A DNA stretch of 64,000 nucleotides, taken from the NCBI GenBank assembly GCA_020635905.1, contig JACJYV010000001.1, positions 248,001 to 312,000 on the forward strand, written 5' to 3'. This document shows, one piece after another, positions 9,001-16,465 of the stretch. A program made the translations under genes and the position numbers. Each line of letters begins with the position of its first letter. Position 1 is the first letter of the stretch. The DNA comes from Bacteroidia bacterium (GTDB lineage Bacteria; Bacteroidota; Bacteroidia; J057; JADKCL01). The notes beneath the pieces are model-generated. The model saw only the letters and a program-made list of their open reading frames with translations, was not told the DNA's origin and searched no databases.

Positions 9001-10303
9001 CAGATTTATTTGACTGAGTTACAATCAGGTCCCCTTGGTTAAGGGTTTGAGATCCTAAAGAAATTTGAGGTGTAGTTACATCACAAACAGTATTTCCATT
9101 GGAGGTCGTCCTGACCAGATAATTTGAAATTGCCCCTGGAGTTTCGTCAAAGCCTGTGGTACTTATATATCCATCAGAAGTTTGAACAACATCCGCAAAT
9201 GATCTGCTAATGGTTGCATTTCCGTATTTTTTGGCCCAAACCAAATTCCCTCCAGGACTAATTTGCATAAGAAGGGGATTGGCCAAATTGCCAGTATAGT
9301 AATAACCGCTTACAAGAATTCCATCATCCTGAATTCCATCTCCATTACCATCATACAAATCAATTCCCAGGGCCTCATCTGAATCTGCGCTGCCCCAACT
9401 CCTGGTCCAAATCAGGTTTCCACTCGCATCTAATTTTGTTATGAGCCAATTCAAAGACGTGGAAGTACCTCCATCCTGTACTCCTGATATATATAATGAT
9501 CCATCAGGGGCCTGGCGAATATCTGTGCCCCATTCTTGGAGGCCTGTGCCGTAATATTTAGAAAAATGTACTGAGGGATTCGGTCTGTTTCCAGATGCAT
9601 CGGTTTTTATAACCCATATTTCCCGGCTGGCCCCGCCCGCAGGTCCGTCATCAGTATACCCAACAAAAGCATAGCCTCCGTCAATGGTTCTTGTGTGGGA
9701 GAGGATATGGTCTTCAGATGCAGTACCCCAGCTGGTTGCAAAAATGGGATTAAAAGGACTGCTATTCGAAATATCCATCATAATCCCATCCTCATTATTA
9801 TTTGATGACCATTTTACCCAACCAGAAACCAGGTAATTTCCAGAAAAGGAAGGCGTGATTTCCTCAGCCCTGGAAAAAGTTGAACCTGAAAATAAATAAG
9901 ACCGTTGATCTATGACGGACCCGGCTAAATTGGACTTGACCAAAACTGCCCGATCATTTCCCAAACCTACTGCTGCAATTTGACCTGTTGGGTATGAAAT
10001 GACAGATGTGCCTAATGAGGCCCCCAGATTGTATCCCCAATCAATTGATCCCAGAGGATCTGTCTTAACCAGAGAAAAATGAAAAAGCCCGGGCAAACTT
10101 GGATGGGTTGAATAAGAACTTCCAGCCATTACATAACCCCCATCCGAAGTTTGCGCAAGCCCAAAACCTTCATCCCGCGCATTGGATATGGCTCCAGTTG
10201 CATCGTAATTTTTTTGAAATACCTGGGCAAAGCCCTGCATTCCATGAAAAAGTAAGCATAGCAAGATTGTGGCTTGAATAAGCCGAATAGAATAGTGTTT
10301 CAT
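6056..10303 (-). CDS. T9SS-secreted protein with propeller-like repeats and a right-handed beta-helix
   Basis: 1415 aa with a signal peptide (1-26, cleavage after FAQ). About 27-450: repeated units of the type DGGYVMAGSS / DGSLYISGVQ, as in SBBP or delta-60 repeat proteins that form beta-propellers. About 450-640: Cys-rich Ig/PKD-like strands. About 650-1130: right-handed parallel beta-helix (repeated N-x-F/I turns such as ECTFKNGSFGALYLFDSDG). About 1330-1415: T9SS type A sorting domain starting VWPNPGSGNLTLTF and ending in GVYFLTI plus MTVKYVKY. It should be carried across the outer membrane by the T9SS and attached or released. Function of the passenger is unknown; adhesion or polymer binding is an inference. 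The minus-strand promoter probably lies near 10388-10395 (TACCTTTA). Confidence 0.9.
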   Translation of the reverse strand: MKHYSIRLIQATILLCLLFHGMQGFAQVFQKNYDATGAISNARDEGFGLAQTSDGGYVMAGSSYSTHPSLPGLFHFSLVKTDPLGSIDWGYNLGASLGTSVISYPTGQIAAVGLGNDRAVLVKSNLAGSVIDQRSYLFSGSTFSRAEEITPSFSGNYLVSGWVKWSSNNNEDGIMMDISNSSPFNPIFATSWGTASEDHILSHTRTIDGGYAFVGYTDDGPAGGASREIWVIKTDASGNRPNPSVHFSKYYGTGLQEWGTDIRQAPDGSLYISGVQDGGTSTSLNWLITKLDASGNLIWTRSWGSADSDEALGIDLYDGNGDGIQDDGILVSGYYYTGNLANPLLMQISPGGNLVWAKKYGNATISRSFADVVQTSDGYISTTGFDETPGAISNYLVRTTSNGNTVCDVTTPQISLGSQTLNQGDLIVTQSNKSVFVNSVSGGVDLYTETQICPPCTTSANSVFTLPSEACTGQPILVNGTPSTGESQWSIVVDEVSGIGSNVVITPGVANFSGSGIFNSPVDIEPSLTCDKFYRVTFGAYNACSGWDYSTKWVFVKCGPNIQVNCPASICYGDNTCFSVTSSDPIASVHWTFIDVSSQQGPGGQGNPFCYTNTGDFIITVYLTNTDGCNSNVETVLVQPQFCCQPVDDDFIKIPSDISNVISTNTTFHGKYWVEPGTILQVTSGATLDLTNVDMVFSPGAGMESYGSSVRANNSVFRPCDEAQTWKGITIRDNSSGNFNECTFKNGSFGALYLFDSDGHLTDNEFYNCQQAIGLALDPNFKGDITGNTIVWDEHLPDFPTGITTEFNGLVAFGSNFKGLVSGNHFSNGVVTDPLIPNTMFGIRLDASIMTATENLFTNIHQAIEGSNLEERVEFSENEISYTEGIDPYIHAVRFTDVTAPVLFHHNEMKHLNPEVYSEAIYLERVNMGYFGDNEIEGFGVGIRMNDSKNTSIVENKLSGILDLGIGSYESYFGIEIARNTIELKKNEGGGTIGLEYILNSYYPDAFLHTEIVRNCILETGTAMYFYSGTVDNPFPVITDNYLYNYETIGMYFENFVGTIGTGVGGREFGGRNAFISNWQDFASTGPFVADVFETGGGIVLYGNYHPKNSMTVVGNVTRPARTMYVPLATCAGMIQDNTINRIQENVYRDLVTQNLPLEWDGMKYVLLESFRDWMDKDNLQLNFLVTAPVSTVLLQNSDRKEWNRFMNLLKIENHLNGPQLLALELMAAQKDLDLVRAAQITDDLKGIGGFWSDFAMLNKIKLDRQDHTGSWNQLTDSERAWLLALAESNSILNDLAWDMIHAIERGHPFRYNDRIRPSIGNPQIQGSLEMGIPSITVWPNPGSGNLTLTFSAPDAEGSVDLKVTGVDGKVWFQSQLDVIAGNCKADLSKLADGVYFLTIQGEETAPMTVKYVKY

Positions 10304-10467
10304 AAATGATTTGTTAAACTTGGGTTTCTTTTTTAATACGTTAATCAGATCCCGGCCGGATCTAGTTTGATTTTTTACCTGCGAAAGTAAAGGTATGAAA
10401 CCTTGGAGAAACTACTTTCTTCTTTCCATGAACGATGGTCCTGACTTACTCAGCGGTAGTTCTGAAA

Positions 10468-10516
10468 TGATAAACGATTTTTAACGGCTTGCAAAGAATT
10501 CAAATTTAAGTTCTTT
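10468..10516. repeat. Left copy of 49-bp direct repeat (target duplication of the IS)
   Basis: These 49 bp are repeated exactly at 12164-12212. The two copies touch the two ends of the insertion sequence, so they are the duplicated target site. Confidence 0.93.
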
Positions 10517-12163
10517 CCTGTCTTCGGCACTTTTTCCAAGTTTTCGGCAAAATCATTGAATGGGCGTTGATTTGGATGATTTTTGGATTGTTTTGGGTGT
10601 CCCAGACTATCTTTGTGGATGTTTGTTCGCAAAAAGCCAAATCGATCCGGGATAGTCAGTGTTCAGATTATAGATAAGAGCCAAGGGCGATACCGGGTTC
10701 TGAAGACCGTCGGAAGTAGTTCGGATGCGGATGAGGTGGAGTTGTTGGTTGAGAAGGGGAAACAAATGATTTTGCGGATTCATGGTCAGATGGCAATGGA
10801 TTTTGTCATCGGTGAGGACCGCCACTTTATCCAAACACTCGATTCCCATCTTCATAAAGTTCAACTTTTAGGGCCAGATCTGGTATTTGGCAAGCTTTTT
10901 CGAGAGATTGGTTTTCATGCGATCCCCGATGAGCTGTTTCGTCATTTGGTAATATCCCGGTTGGTTTTTCCACTCAGTAAGTTAAAAACAGCAGATTACC
11001 TGCTTAAATTCAATGGAATAGCTTATGAGGTGACAAAGATTTACCGTTACCTGGACAAGCTCCGGAACGACCAGTACGAAGAGGTTCAAAAGATTAGTTA
11101 TCGGCATACGCTTGAGGTACTGGGCGAGGAACCAGCAGTTGTCTTTTACGATGTCACTACTTTATATTTTGAGGCTGCAGAGGAAGACGATCTGCGCGTG
11201 GCCGGATTCTCCAAGGATGGCAAACACCAACATCCTCAGGTTCTTTTGGGCCTGCTGGTTAGCTACTATGGTTATCCGTTGGCATACCAGATTTTCGAAG
11301 GGAATAAATTTGAAGGCCACACCATGATTCCGGTCATTGAAGCGTTCAAAGAGAAATATGATCTGGGTAAACTGGTAGTGATTGCAGATTCTGGCCTACT
11401 TTCAAAAGACAATATCGCGCAATTAGAGGCAGGTGGGTATGAATTTATTCTTGGGGCCAGGATTAAGGCTGGGGCAAAGAAAATAAAGGAGGAAATCCTG
11501 AAACTGAAATTAGAAGATGGGAAGAGTGCTGTTTTAAAGCAAGAAGATGGCAAGCGGCTGGTCATTAGTTACTCCTCAAAAAGGGCAAGAAAAGATGAAT
11601 ACAACCGCAACAGAGGGATAAAAAAATTGGAGAAGAACCTGAACAAGGGCAATTTGACCAAACAACACATTAACAATAGGGGATACAATCAATTTCTCTC
11701 CATGACAGGAGAAGTTAAGATCAACATCGATTATGACAAAGTGGACCAGGCAAGTCGCTGGGACGGATTAAAGGGTTACATCACGAACTGCTCACTCTCA
11801 AAAGAGCAAGTCATCGAAGGCTACAGGCAACTTTGGCAAATCGAAAAAGCATTCCGAATATCTAAAACCGACCTCAAGATCAGGCCAGTTTACCATCGTC
11901 TCAAGAGAAGGATTGAATCACATATATGCATTGCATTTTGCGCTTACAAAGTCTACAAGGAGTTCGAGCGACAATTAAAAGAGAAACAAACAGGCCTCAG
12001 CCCAGAAAAGGCAATCGAAATTTTGAAAACGATCTATGGCCTTAAAATGACTTTGCCTCAGTCAAAAGAACCATATACCTACCTGATGGCAAAGGAGCAG
12101 GAGCAAATCGACCTTTTAAAATCCTTCGGAATCTGATTTGGGTGTCCCAGCGCCGAAAACAGG
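10517..12163 (+). mobile_element. Complete IS1634-family insertion sequence (1647 bp)
   Basis: The element starts with CCTGTCTTCGGCAC at 10517 and ends with the complement of CCTGTTTTCGGCGC at 12163: terminal inverted repeats that match at 12 of 14 positions. A single transposase fills most of it. A 14-bp direct repeat (TTTGGGTGTCCCAG) occurs inside each end, at 10592-10605 and 12137-12150. The flanks are an exact 49-bp duplication. Long, variable target duplications are a known trait of the founding member IS1634 from Mycoplasma mycoides. The intact ORF, ends and perfect duplication suggest a recent insertion. It sits between genes and breaks none. Confidence 0.93.
10619..12136 (+). CDS. IS1634-family DDE transposase
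   Basis: 505 aa from the ATG at 10619 (MFVRKKPNRSG); an earlier in-frame start at 10583 would add 12 unconserved residues. The DDE triad can be seen: the first Asp in FYDVTTLYFEA (about residue 178), the second in VVIADSGLLS (about 257), and the Glu in RQLWQIEKAFRISKTDL near residue 410, which is the usual Y(2)R(3)E(6)K-like signature of IS4-related families. The long insertion between the second Asp and Glu is normal for IS1634. The frame is uninterrupted, so the element may be active. Base composition resembles the neighbours. Confidence 0.93.
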   Translation: MFVRKKPNRSGIVSVQIIDKSQGRYRVLKTVGSSSDADEVELLVEKGKQMILRIHGQMAMDFVIGEDRHFIQTLDSHLHKVQLLGPDLVFGKLFREIGFHAIPDELFRHLVISRLVFPLSKLKTADYLLKFNGIAYEVTKIYRYLDKLRNDQYEEVQKISYRHTLEVLGEEPAVVFYDVTTLYFEAAEEDDLRVAGFSKDGKHQHPQVLLGLLVSYYGYPLAYQIFEGNKFEGHTMIPVIEAFKEKYDLGKLVVIADSGLLSKDNIAQLEAGGYEFILGARIKAGAKKIKEEILKLKLEDGKSAVLKQEDGKRLVISYSSKRARKDEYNRNRGIKKLEKNLNKGNLTKQHINNRGYNQFLSMTGEVKINIDYDKVDQASRWDGLKGYITNCSLSKEQVIEGYRQLWQIEKAFRISKTDLKIRPVYHRLKRRIESHICIAFCAYKVYKEFERQLKEKQTGLSPEKAIEILKTIYGLKMTLPQSKEPYTYLMAKEQEQIDLLKSFGI

Positions 12164-12212
12164 TGATAAACGATTTTTAACGGCTTGCAAAGAATTCAAA
12201 TTTAAGTTCTTT
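12164..12212. repeat. Right copy of 49-bp direct repeat (target duplication of the IS)
   Basis: Exact copy of 10468-10516, beginning at the base after the right end of the IS. Confidence 0.93.
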
Positions 12213-12242
12213 GTACTCCCCCATTCGCCAAAGAATCGAAGA

Positions 12243-12264
12243 GAAAAAATCTAATGATTTTTTC
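12243..12264 (-). terminator. AT-rich hairpin after truA
   Basis: GAAAAAATC (12243-12251) and GATTTTTTC (12256-12264) form a perfect 9-bp stem with loop TAAT. It lies 37 bp beyond the truA stop codon and is probably its terminator. Confidence 0.5.
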
Positions 12265-12300
12265 CTTCCTCTGGATACCCCTCTCTTTAAATTTGAAACC

Positions 12301-13062
12301 TCACCCCTGCGGAATTTCAATTAAAGCCCCTTCCGCATACTTCACTTTAGCCAGGAATAACCCCTCAGGCCCGACATTATCACCCGCCTGTTTGCGGTCG
12401 CGGGCCTCGATGATGCGGCGAAATTCATTGACATCAATTTTGCCTCGTCCCACCATCAGCAGGGTTCCCACCGTAGCCCGCACCATGCCCCGCAAAAAGC
12501 GGTTGGCGGTAATGGTAAAGACGATTTTATCCTCCCCTTCCTGGTCCCAGCGGGCCTCTTTGATGTCGCAAAGGTACGTTTTGTTATTCCCACCCGATTT
12601 GCAAAGGCTTTCGAAACTGTCGTATTCCAGCAGGCTGCTGGCCGCTTCCTGCATGGCTTCCATGTCCAAAGGACCGTGGACATAAAGGGCAAAATCCTGT
12701 TCGATGGGATTGCGGCGACGCACAATCTGATAGCGGTAGGTGCGTTCCACGGCGTGAAAACGCACGTTGAAATCCGGATCCACGGCCCGATACACCCGGG
12801 TTCCAGCCACGTCCCGGGGTAAAATCCCATTCAAAGCCCTCAAAAAACGGGGATGAATTTCCTCCTCCAGATCAAAATGGACCGGCAACTGCAGGCCATG
12901 CACTCCCGCATCCGTGCGCCCGGCCAGGTAAATCTTCACCGGCTGCCGAAATTTCGTCTCCAGCGCTTTTTCCACCTCCTCCTGCACGGTTCGTGCATTT
13001 ACCTGGGTTTGGTTGCCGCTGAAATGGGTGCCCTTGTATATGATGTCGACGACGTATCTCAC
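12301..13062 (-). CDS. truA: tRNA pseudouridine(38-40) synthase
   Basis: 253 aa. Isomerises uridines 38-40 in the anticodon arm of many tRNAs. The catalytic Asp51 is in the family motif GRTDAGVHG, the N-terminus MRYVVDIIYKGTHFSG matches the family start, and the C-terminal NRFLRGMVRATVGTLLMVGRG motif region is present (about 184-205). The start codon is GTG (13060-13062). It lies inside the first unit of a 7-bp-period array, which makes up the whole immediate upstream sequence, so translation starts out of a repeat. No Shine-Dalgarno site is visible. Confidence 0.95.
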   Translation of the reverse strand: MRYVVDIIYKGTHFSGNQTQVNARTVQEEVEKALETKFRQPVKIYLAGRTDAGVHGLQLPVHFDLEEEIHPRFLRALNGILPRDVAGTRVYRAVDPDFNVRFHAVERTYRYQIVRRRNPIEQDFALYVHGPLDMEAMQEAASSLLEYDSFESLCKSGGNNKTYLCDIKEARWDQEGEDKIVFTITANRFLRGMVRATVGTLLMVGRGKIDVNEFRRIIEARDRKQAGDNVGPEGLFLAKVKYAEGALIEIPQG

Positions 13063-13089
13063 GGTTTGCGGTTTACAGTTTACGGTTGG
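13062..13089. repeat. 7-bp-period array, ACNGTTT family, over the truA start
   Basis: Four units on the plus strand (starting 13062, 13069, 13076, 13083), consensus CGGTTTA. The first unit contains the last base of the truA GTG start. It is the inverted counterpart of the array at 13612-13639 on the other side of the four-helix-bundle gene. Confidence 0.75.
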
Positions 13090-13170
13090 ATTGGGGGTTC
13101 GGGTTGATTACCAAAAATGAGTATTTGCCTTTCTCCTGAAATTCTTGACCGATATTTTGCCTTGAAATTC

Positions 13171-13569
13171 TCACCTTCTCCCTTTGAATTTTTCTCCTTT
13201 AAAATCAGAATTATTGAGATATTCGATTAGGCGATATATCATTTTGGAAATGGATTCTGACTTATTATAAAAATAATCAAATTGCTCCCTGGAAATATAT
13301 CCCCTGTCCAATGCTCTGAATAATTGTGATTTAAGCTCCTGAGCTGAACCCATGGAAAAGGATAAAAAGTTTGCAAATTCTTTGGATCCACCACGGCCAA
13401 AACCCTCAGCAATATTATCCATAATTGATCCAGAAGAACGGTTCATCTGATCCTTCAATGCATAATCCTTTTCCAGGCCGCCCTCTTTGGAGATGAGATA
13501 AATTTCGTTGGAAAGGACCCTGGCTTCCTTCCATGCTTTGATATCCTCGAAACTTTTTAAGGTGGACAT
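13171..13569 (-). CDS. Four-helix-bundle protein (23S rRNA intervening-sequence/S23 family)
   Basis: 132 aa, all-helical. The pattern SFEDIKAWKEARVLSNEIY at the start, LKDQMNRSSGSIMDNIAEGFGR (about 40-62) and FLSFSMGSAQELKSQL (about 68-83) are hallmarks of the small four-helix-bundle family first found in intervening sequences of 23S rRNA genes and common as lone genes in Bacteroidota. The biochemical role is unknown; relatives include the Avd subunit of diversity-generating retroelements, but no reverse transcriptase is present here. Together with its flanks it is bounded by two oppositely oriented 7-bp-period arrays (13062-13089 and 13612-13639). Confidence 0.88.
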   Translation of the reverse strand: MSTLKSFEDIKAWKEARVLSNEIYLISKEGGLEKDYALKDQMNRSSGSIMDNIAEGFGRGGSKEFANFLSFSMGSAQELKSQLFRALDRGYISREQFDYFYNKSESISKMIYRLIEYLNNSDFKGEKFKGRR

Positions 13570-13611
13570 ATAGATTCAAATATTTCCAAACTTAACCAAA
13601 TCCACTTCTAC

Positions 13612-13639
13612 AAACTGTAAACCGTAAACAGTAAACTGT
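13612..13639. repeat. 7-bp-period array, ACNGTTT family (inverted), at the thiolase stop
   Basis: Four perfect-period units (13612, 13619, 13626, 13633) with consensus AAACNGT. The last unit overlaps the first base of the thiolase stop codon (13639-13641). Its reverse complement is the same family as the array at the truA start. Confidence 0.78.
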
Positions 13640-14841
13640 TACACGGATTCTACAACCACCGCAACTCCTTGTCCTACCCCTACGCAAAGCGTGGCCAGGC
13701 CGTATTTTACGGAGGGGCGGCGCTTCATTTCGTGAACCAGGGTGGTGAGGATGCGGGCACCTGAGCATCCCAGGGGATGTCCGAGGGCGATGGCGCCGCC
13801 GTTTACATTGACCAGGGAAGGGTCCAGGTCGAGGTCCTGGATGCAGGGAATGGATTGAGCTGCAAAGGCTTCATTGAGTTCGATCAGGCCGAGGTCGCGG
13901 GTGGTCAATCCCGCGCGCTGAAGCGCTTTTTGGGTGGCAGGCACGGGACCAATGCCCATGATGGAAGGGTCAACCCCGGCCACCGCGTGGGCTACAATGC
14001 GGGCCAGGGGCTTGAGGTTGTATTTTTTGACCATGTCTCCGCTGGCCAGCAAAACGGCTGAGGAACCATCGTTGATGCCAGAGGCATTGCCAGCCGTCAC
14101 AGTGCCATTGGCTTTGAAGGCAGGGCGCAATTTGGCCAGCCCTTCAAGGGTGGTTTCCGGGCGGGGGTGTTCGTCCGTATCAATGATGATGGGATCTCCT
14201 TTGCGCTGGGGAATAGATACGGGCACAATTTCATCTTTCCACTTGCCTGCATCATGGGCTGCTTTCCATTTTTGCTGGGTTTCCCAGGCAAACTGGTCCT
14301 GGGCTTCGCGGGATACCTTATATTTCACCGCCAGATTTTCCGCCGTTTCTCCCATACCAATGGGCGGATACATTTTGGCCAGGTCGGGGTTGACAAAACG
14401 CCAGCCAAAGGTCGAATCCACCGTTTCGGGCAGGCGGCCAAAGGCAGACTCTGCCTTGGCCATTACATAGGGTGCACGGGTCATGCTTTCCACCCCACCC
14501 GCCAGGTAAAAATCCCCCTCTCCCACCATGATGGCGCGACTGGCATCGATCACGGCCTGAAGTCCTGATGCACACAAACGGTTGACCGTCACCCCGGCCA
14601 CAGAAATGGGCAGACCGGCCAGCAGGGCGGCCATGCGGGCTACGTTGCGATTGTCCTCTCCTGCCTGGTTGGCGGCGCCGGAAATCACCTCTTCAATCTG
14701 AGCAGGATCGATGGATGGATTGCGGGAAATCAGGGCTTTCAGCACAGTGGCCAGCATGTCGTCGGGCCTCACTGCCGACAGGGATCCGGCATATCTTCCA
14801 ATGGCCGTACGGCACGCATCTATGATATAAACTTCTTTCAT
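13639..14841 (-). CDS. 3-oxoadipyl-CoA thiolase-like acetyl-CoA C-acyltransferase (PcaF/PaaJ type)
   Basis: 400 aa thiolase. Catalytic Cys90 (NRLCASG), His355 (ALGHPLGCSG) and Cys386 (CVGVGQG) are all present. The N-terminal stretch with ANQAGEDNRNVARM, the GWRFVNP motif and IPQRKGDP followed by DEHPRPETTLE are typical of the PcaF/PaaJ branch, which cleaves 3-oxoadipyl-CoA (and 3-oxo-5,6-dehydrosuberyl-CoA) to acetyl-CoA plus succinyl-CoA or the C6 product. That fits the paaABCD genes at 49.7-52.4 kb, though it is not linked to them. A general fatty-acid thiolase is the alternative. It is transcribed alone; DUF4293 gene is divergent. Confidence 0.88.
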   Translation of the reverse strand: MKEVYIIDACRTAIGRYAGSLSAVRPDDMLATVLKALISRNPSIDPAQIEEVISGAANQAGEDNRNVARMAALLAGLPISVAGVTVNRLCASGLQAVIDASRAIMVGEGDFYLAGGVESMTRAPYVMAKAESAFGRLPETVDSTFGWRFVNPDLAKMYPPIGMGETAENLAVKYKVSREAQDQFAWETQQKWKAAHDAGKWKDEIVPVSIPQRKGDPIIIDTDEHPRPETTLEGLAKLRPAFKANGTVTAGNASGINDGSSAVLLASGDMVKKYNLKPLARIVAHAVAGVDPSIMGIGPVPATQKALQRAGLTTRDLGLIELNEAFAAQSIPCIQDLDLDPSLVNVNGGAIALGHPLGCSGARILTTLVHEMKRRPSVKYGLATLCVGVGQGVAVVVESV

Positions 14842-14857
14842 TACCCGTTTTTTTCTT

Positions 14858-14865
14858 TAATTTTG
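14858..14865 (+). promoter_or_regulatory. -7 element for the DUF4293 gene
   Basis: TAATTTTG matches the Bacteroidota TAnnTTTG box exactly, 24 bp before the ATG at 14890, giving a very short leader. Confidence 0.45.
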
Positions 14866-14889
14866 GAGGCAATTTAAACAAAGCTCCCA

Positions 14890-15390
14890 ATGATACAAAG
14901 AATTCAGTCCCTGCTTCTGCTGGGTGCATCCCTGCTAAATCTGGCGATTTTGTTCCTGCCGATCTGGCAGGTATCGCAGGGCGAAGGCACGGCAACTTTC
15001 ACTGGATTTTCGGTGAATCTGGAAGGCACCGCGGCCAACGGTATCAACGGGGGTTCCGTGGGTTTGGGGGATGATTTTTTGCTGCTCGGACATTTTCTGA
15101 TGGTGATCATCGCCTCTCTCTACCTGATCTTTGTAATTTTTCAATACAAAGACCGCATGAAACAAATCAGACTGGTTTATATTGGGTTGGTCCTGGTATT
15201 GGGACAGATTGCCCTGGCTTCTGGACTCAGCTATGGCCTGGGCGAACATGTTGGATTTACGGAACAAGGTCAGGGTAGCTTTGAGTTTGGATTTTTCTTC
15301 CCGATTGGCACAATTCTGCTGGCCTGGTTTGCCGCAAGACGCATCAAAGCTGATGAGGATCTTGTAAGATCGGCAGACAGGATTCGTTGA
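14890..15390 (+). CDS. DUF4293 family membrane protein
   Basis: 166 aa with four membrane segments (about 5-25, 58-83, 93-113, 130-148). The start MIQRIQSLLLLGASLLNL and the layout of a first helix, an exported loop and then three helices match the DUF4293 family, which is limited to Bacteroidota and has no known role. A short hydrophilic tail follows the last helix. It lies divergent to the thiolase gene. Confidence 0.8.
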   Translation: MIQRIQSLLLLGASLLNLAILFLPIWQVSQGEGTATFTGFSVNLEGTAANGINGGSVGLGDDFLLLGHFLMVIIASLYLIFVIFQYKDRMKQIRLVYIGLVLVLGQIALASGLSYGLGEHVGFTEQGQGSFEFGFFFPIGTILLAWFAARRIKADEDLVRSADRIR

Positions 15391-15526
15391 AAATTGTTTT
15401 GATTAATCCCTGAATTCCCTCAAAAGGAACCCATTGGGGGATAAACTTTTTATTTTTCTTTCTCGTTTAATAGAAATAGATTTGGAAAAAGCCTCCAAAT
15501 CAAAATTATTATTTCCAAAAACCAAA

Positions 15527-16000
15527 ATGCAAGTTACTGCCCAAGAAAAAGTTGACAATGTCCTGAAGGTTGTGAAAACGGCTTCCTTCGAAGAAAGGGT
15601 TAGTGTGGCCGAGCTGGAGGAAAAAGAGGTCAATGAATTTCTTGATTCAATCCTTCAATTCAAATCATACCTTTCTCATTTGTCAGAAAAGCTATATGGA
15701 TTCGTATTAAAAAGTGAAGAGATTACCTGGTTGGAAAAATCAGAAGTCACGGAGGAAATTCTTAAATCCGTCAATGATTTGATTGCCACCATTTCTGACC
15801 TTTATGCCAGCGGATTAAAAAAATGGGCGATTTATAGCCAGAGCCTAAAGGATAGTGGAATCGCAACGGAGGAAATTAAGGATTATAAAAAGGCCCTCGA
15901 TGAGTTAAAGGAATGTTATCAGGATTTGGAGACTGTGTTTTTTAAGAATCAAAATACCGCGGTCGACACGGAGATTAATGACTTGCTGGCCTCAATTTAA
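15527..16000 (+). CDS. All-helical protein paired with a RelE-like toxin (candidate antitoxin)
   Basis: 157 aa from the ATG at 15527; the frame is open upstream to a TTG at 15434, which would add 31 residues that do not look structured. Rich in Glu, Lys and Leu, with several amphipathic helices and no DNA-binding motif I can name. Its TAA stop (15998-16000) touches the ATG of the RelE-like gene at 16001, so the two are almost surely co-translated. The position (upstream, abutting) is that of a type II antitoxin, but it is about twice the usual length. Function is inferred from context only. Confidence 0.6.
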   Translation: MQVTAQEKVDNVLKVVKTASFEERVSVAELEEKEVNEFLDSILQFKSYLSHLSEKLYGFVLKSEEITWLEKSEVTEEILKSVNDLIATISDLYASGLKKWAIYSQSLKDSGIATEEIKDYKKALDELKECYQDLETVFFKNQNTAVDTEINDLLASI

Positions 16001-16411
16001 ATGGAAATCAAATGTACTTCCAGTTTTGAACAACAATTAGCAAAACTGGAAAAAAAGAAATCCTACGCAGGTATAAGCAGACTTATTTCAGAATACTTTT
16101 TTACGAATAGCTTTCAGGAATTACTAAGTGGGGTCAGAATTCATGATATCCCCAATAAGCCATTTATCAAAAAAAGACTGGGTGGAAAAGGAGGATTCAG
16201 GATTTATTATGTGGCAGATCAGATTAAAGAAATCATTTACCTGCTCTTTATTCACCCAAAAACTGGCACCCTGGGCCAAGCCAATATTTCAGATGAGGAG
16301 AAGGTTGCTTCTATTCACGAATTGGTTGCCGCGGTGAAAGGTGAAAAGCTATTTTGGGTAAAATTTGAAAACAACAGCCTTACTTTCAACAAAGAGAAAC
16401 CAGATGGCTAA
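16001..16411 (+). CDS. RelE/ParE-superfamily toxin-like protein
   Basis: 136 aa. N-terminal FEQQLAKLEKKK helix, then a helix-turn segment, GVRIHDIPNKPFIKKRLGGKGG and the strand pair FRIYYVADQIKEIIYLLFIHPK (about 67-88): this is the core helix-helix-beta sheet of RelE/ParE/HigB folds, with the basic K/R-rich strand that meets RNA in ribosome-dependent endoribonucleases. The protein is longer than a classical RelE (about 95 aa) because of a C-terminal extension (about 110-136). No single catalytic residue can be assigned with certainty. It follows a helical partner with zero spacing and probably acts as the toxin of that pair. Confidence 0.68.
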   Translation: MEIKCTSSFEQQLAKLEKKKSYAGISRLISEYFFTNSFQELLSGVRIHDIPNKPFIKKRLGGKGGFRIYYVADQIKEIIYLLFIHPKTGTLGQANISDEEKVASIHELVAAVKGEKLFWVKFENNSLTFNKEKPDG

Positions 16412-16465
16412 TTTGGGGGGGAAATTAATTGACGGAGTTCGAAACTGCACCTCCTCTACCCAACC

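Noticed and set aside
10339..10380. GATCC/GGATC short palindrome near the T9SS gene start
   Set aside because: Only a 5-bp stem, no T-run, and no match to a known operator.
13171..13569. Four-helix-bundle gene as part of a diversity-generating retroelement
   Set aside because: No reverse transcriptase, template repeat or variable C-type lectin target is present in the window.
13062..13639. Heptamer arrays as a CRISPR array
   Set aside because: Units are 7 bp with no spacers and there are no cas genes; they do not fit any CRISPR type.
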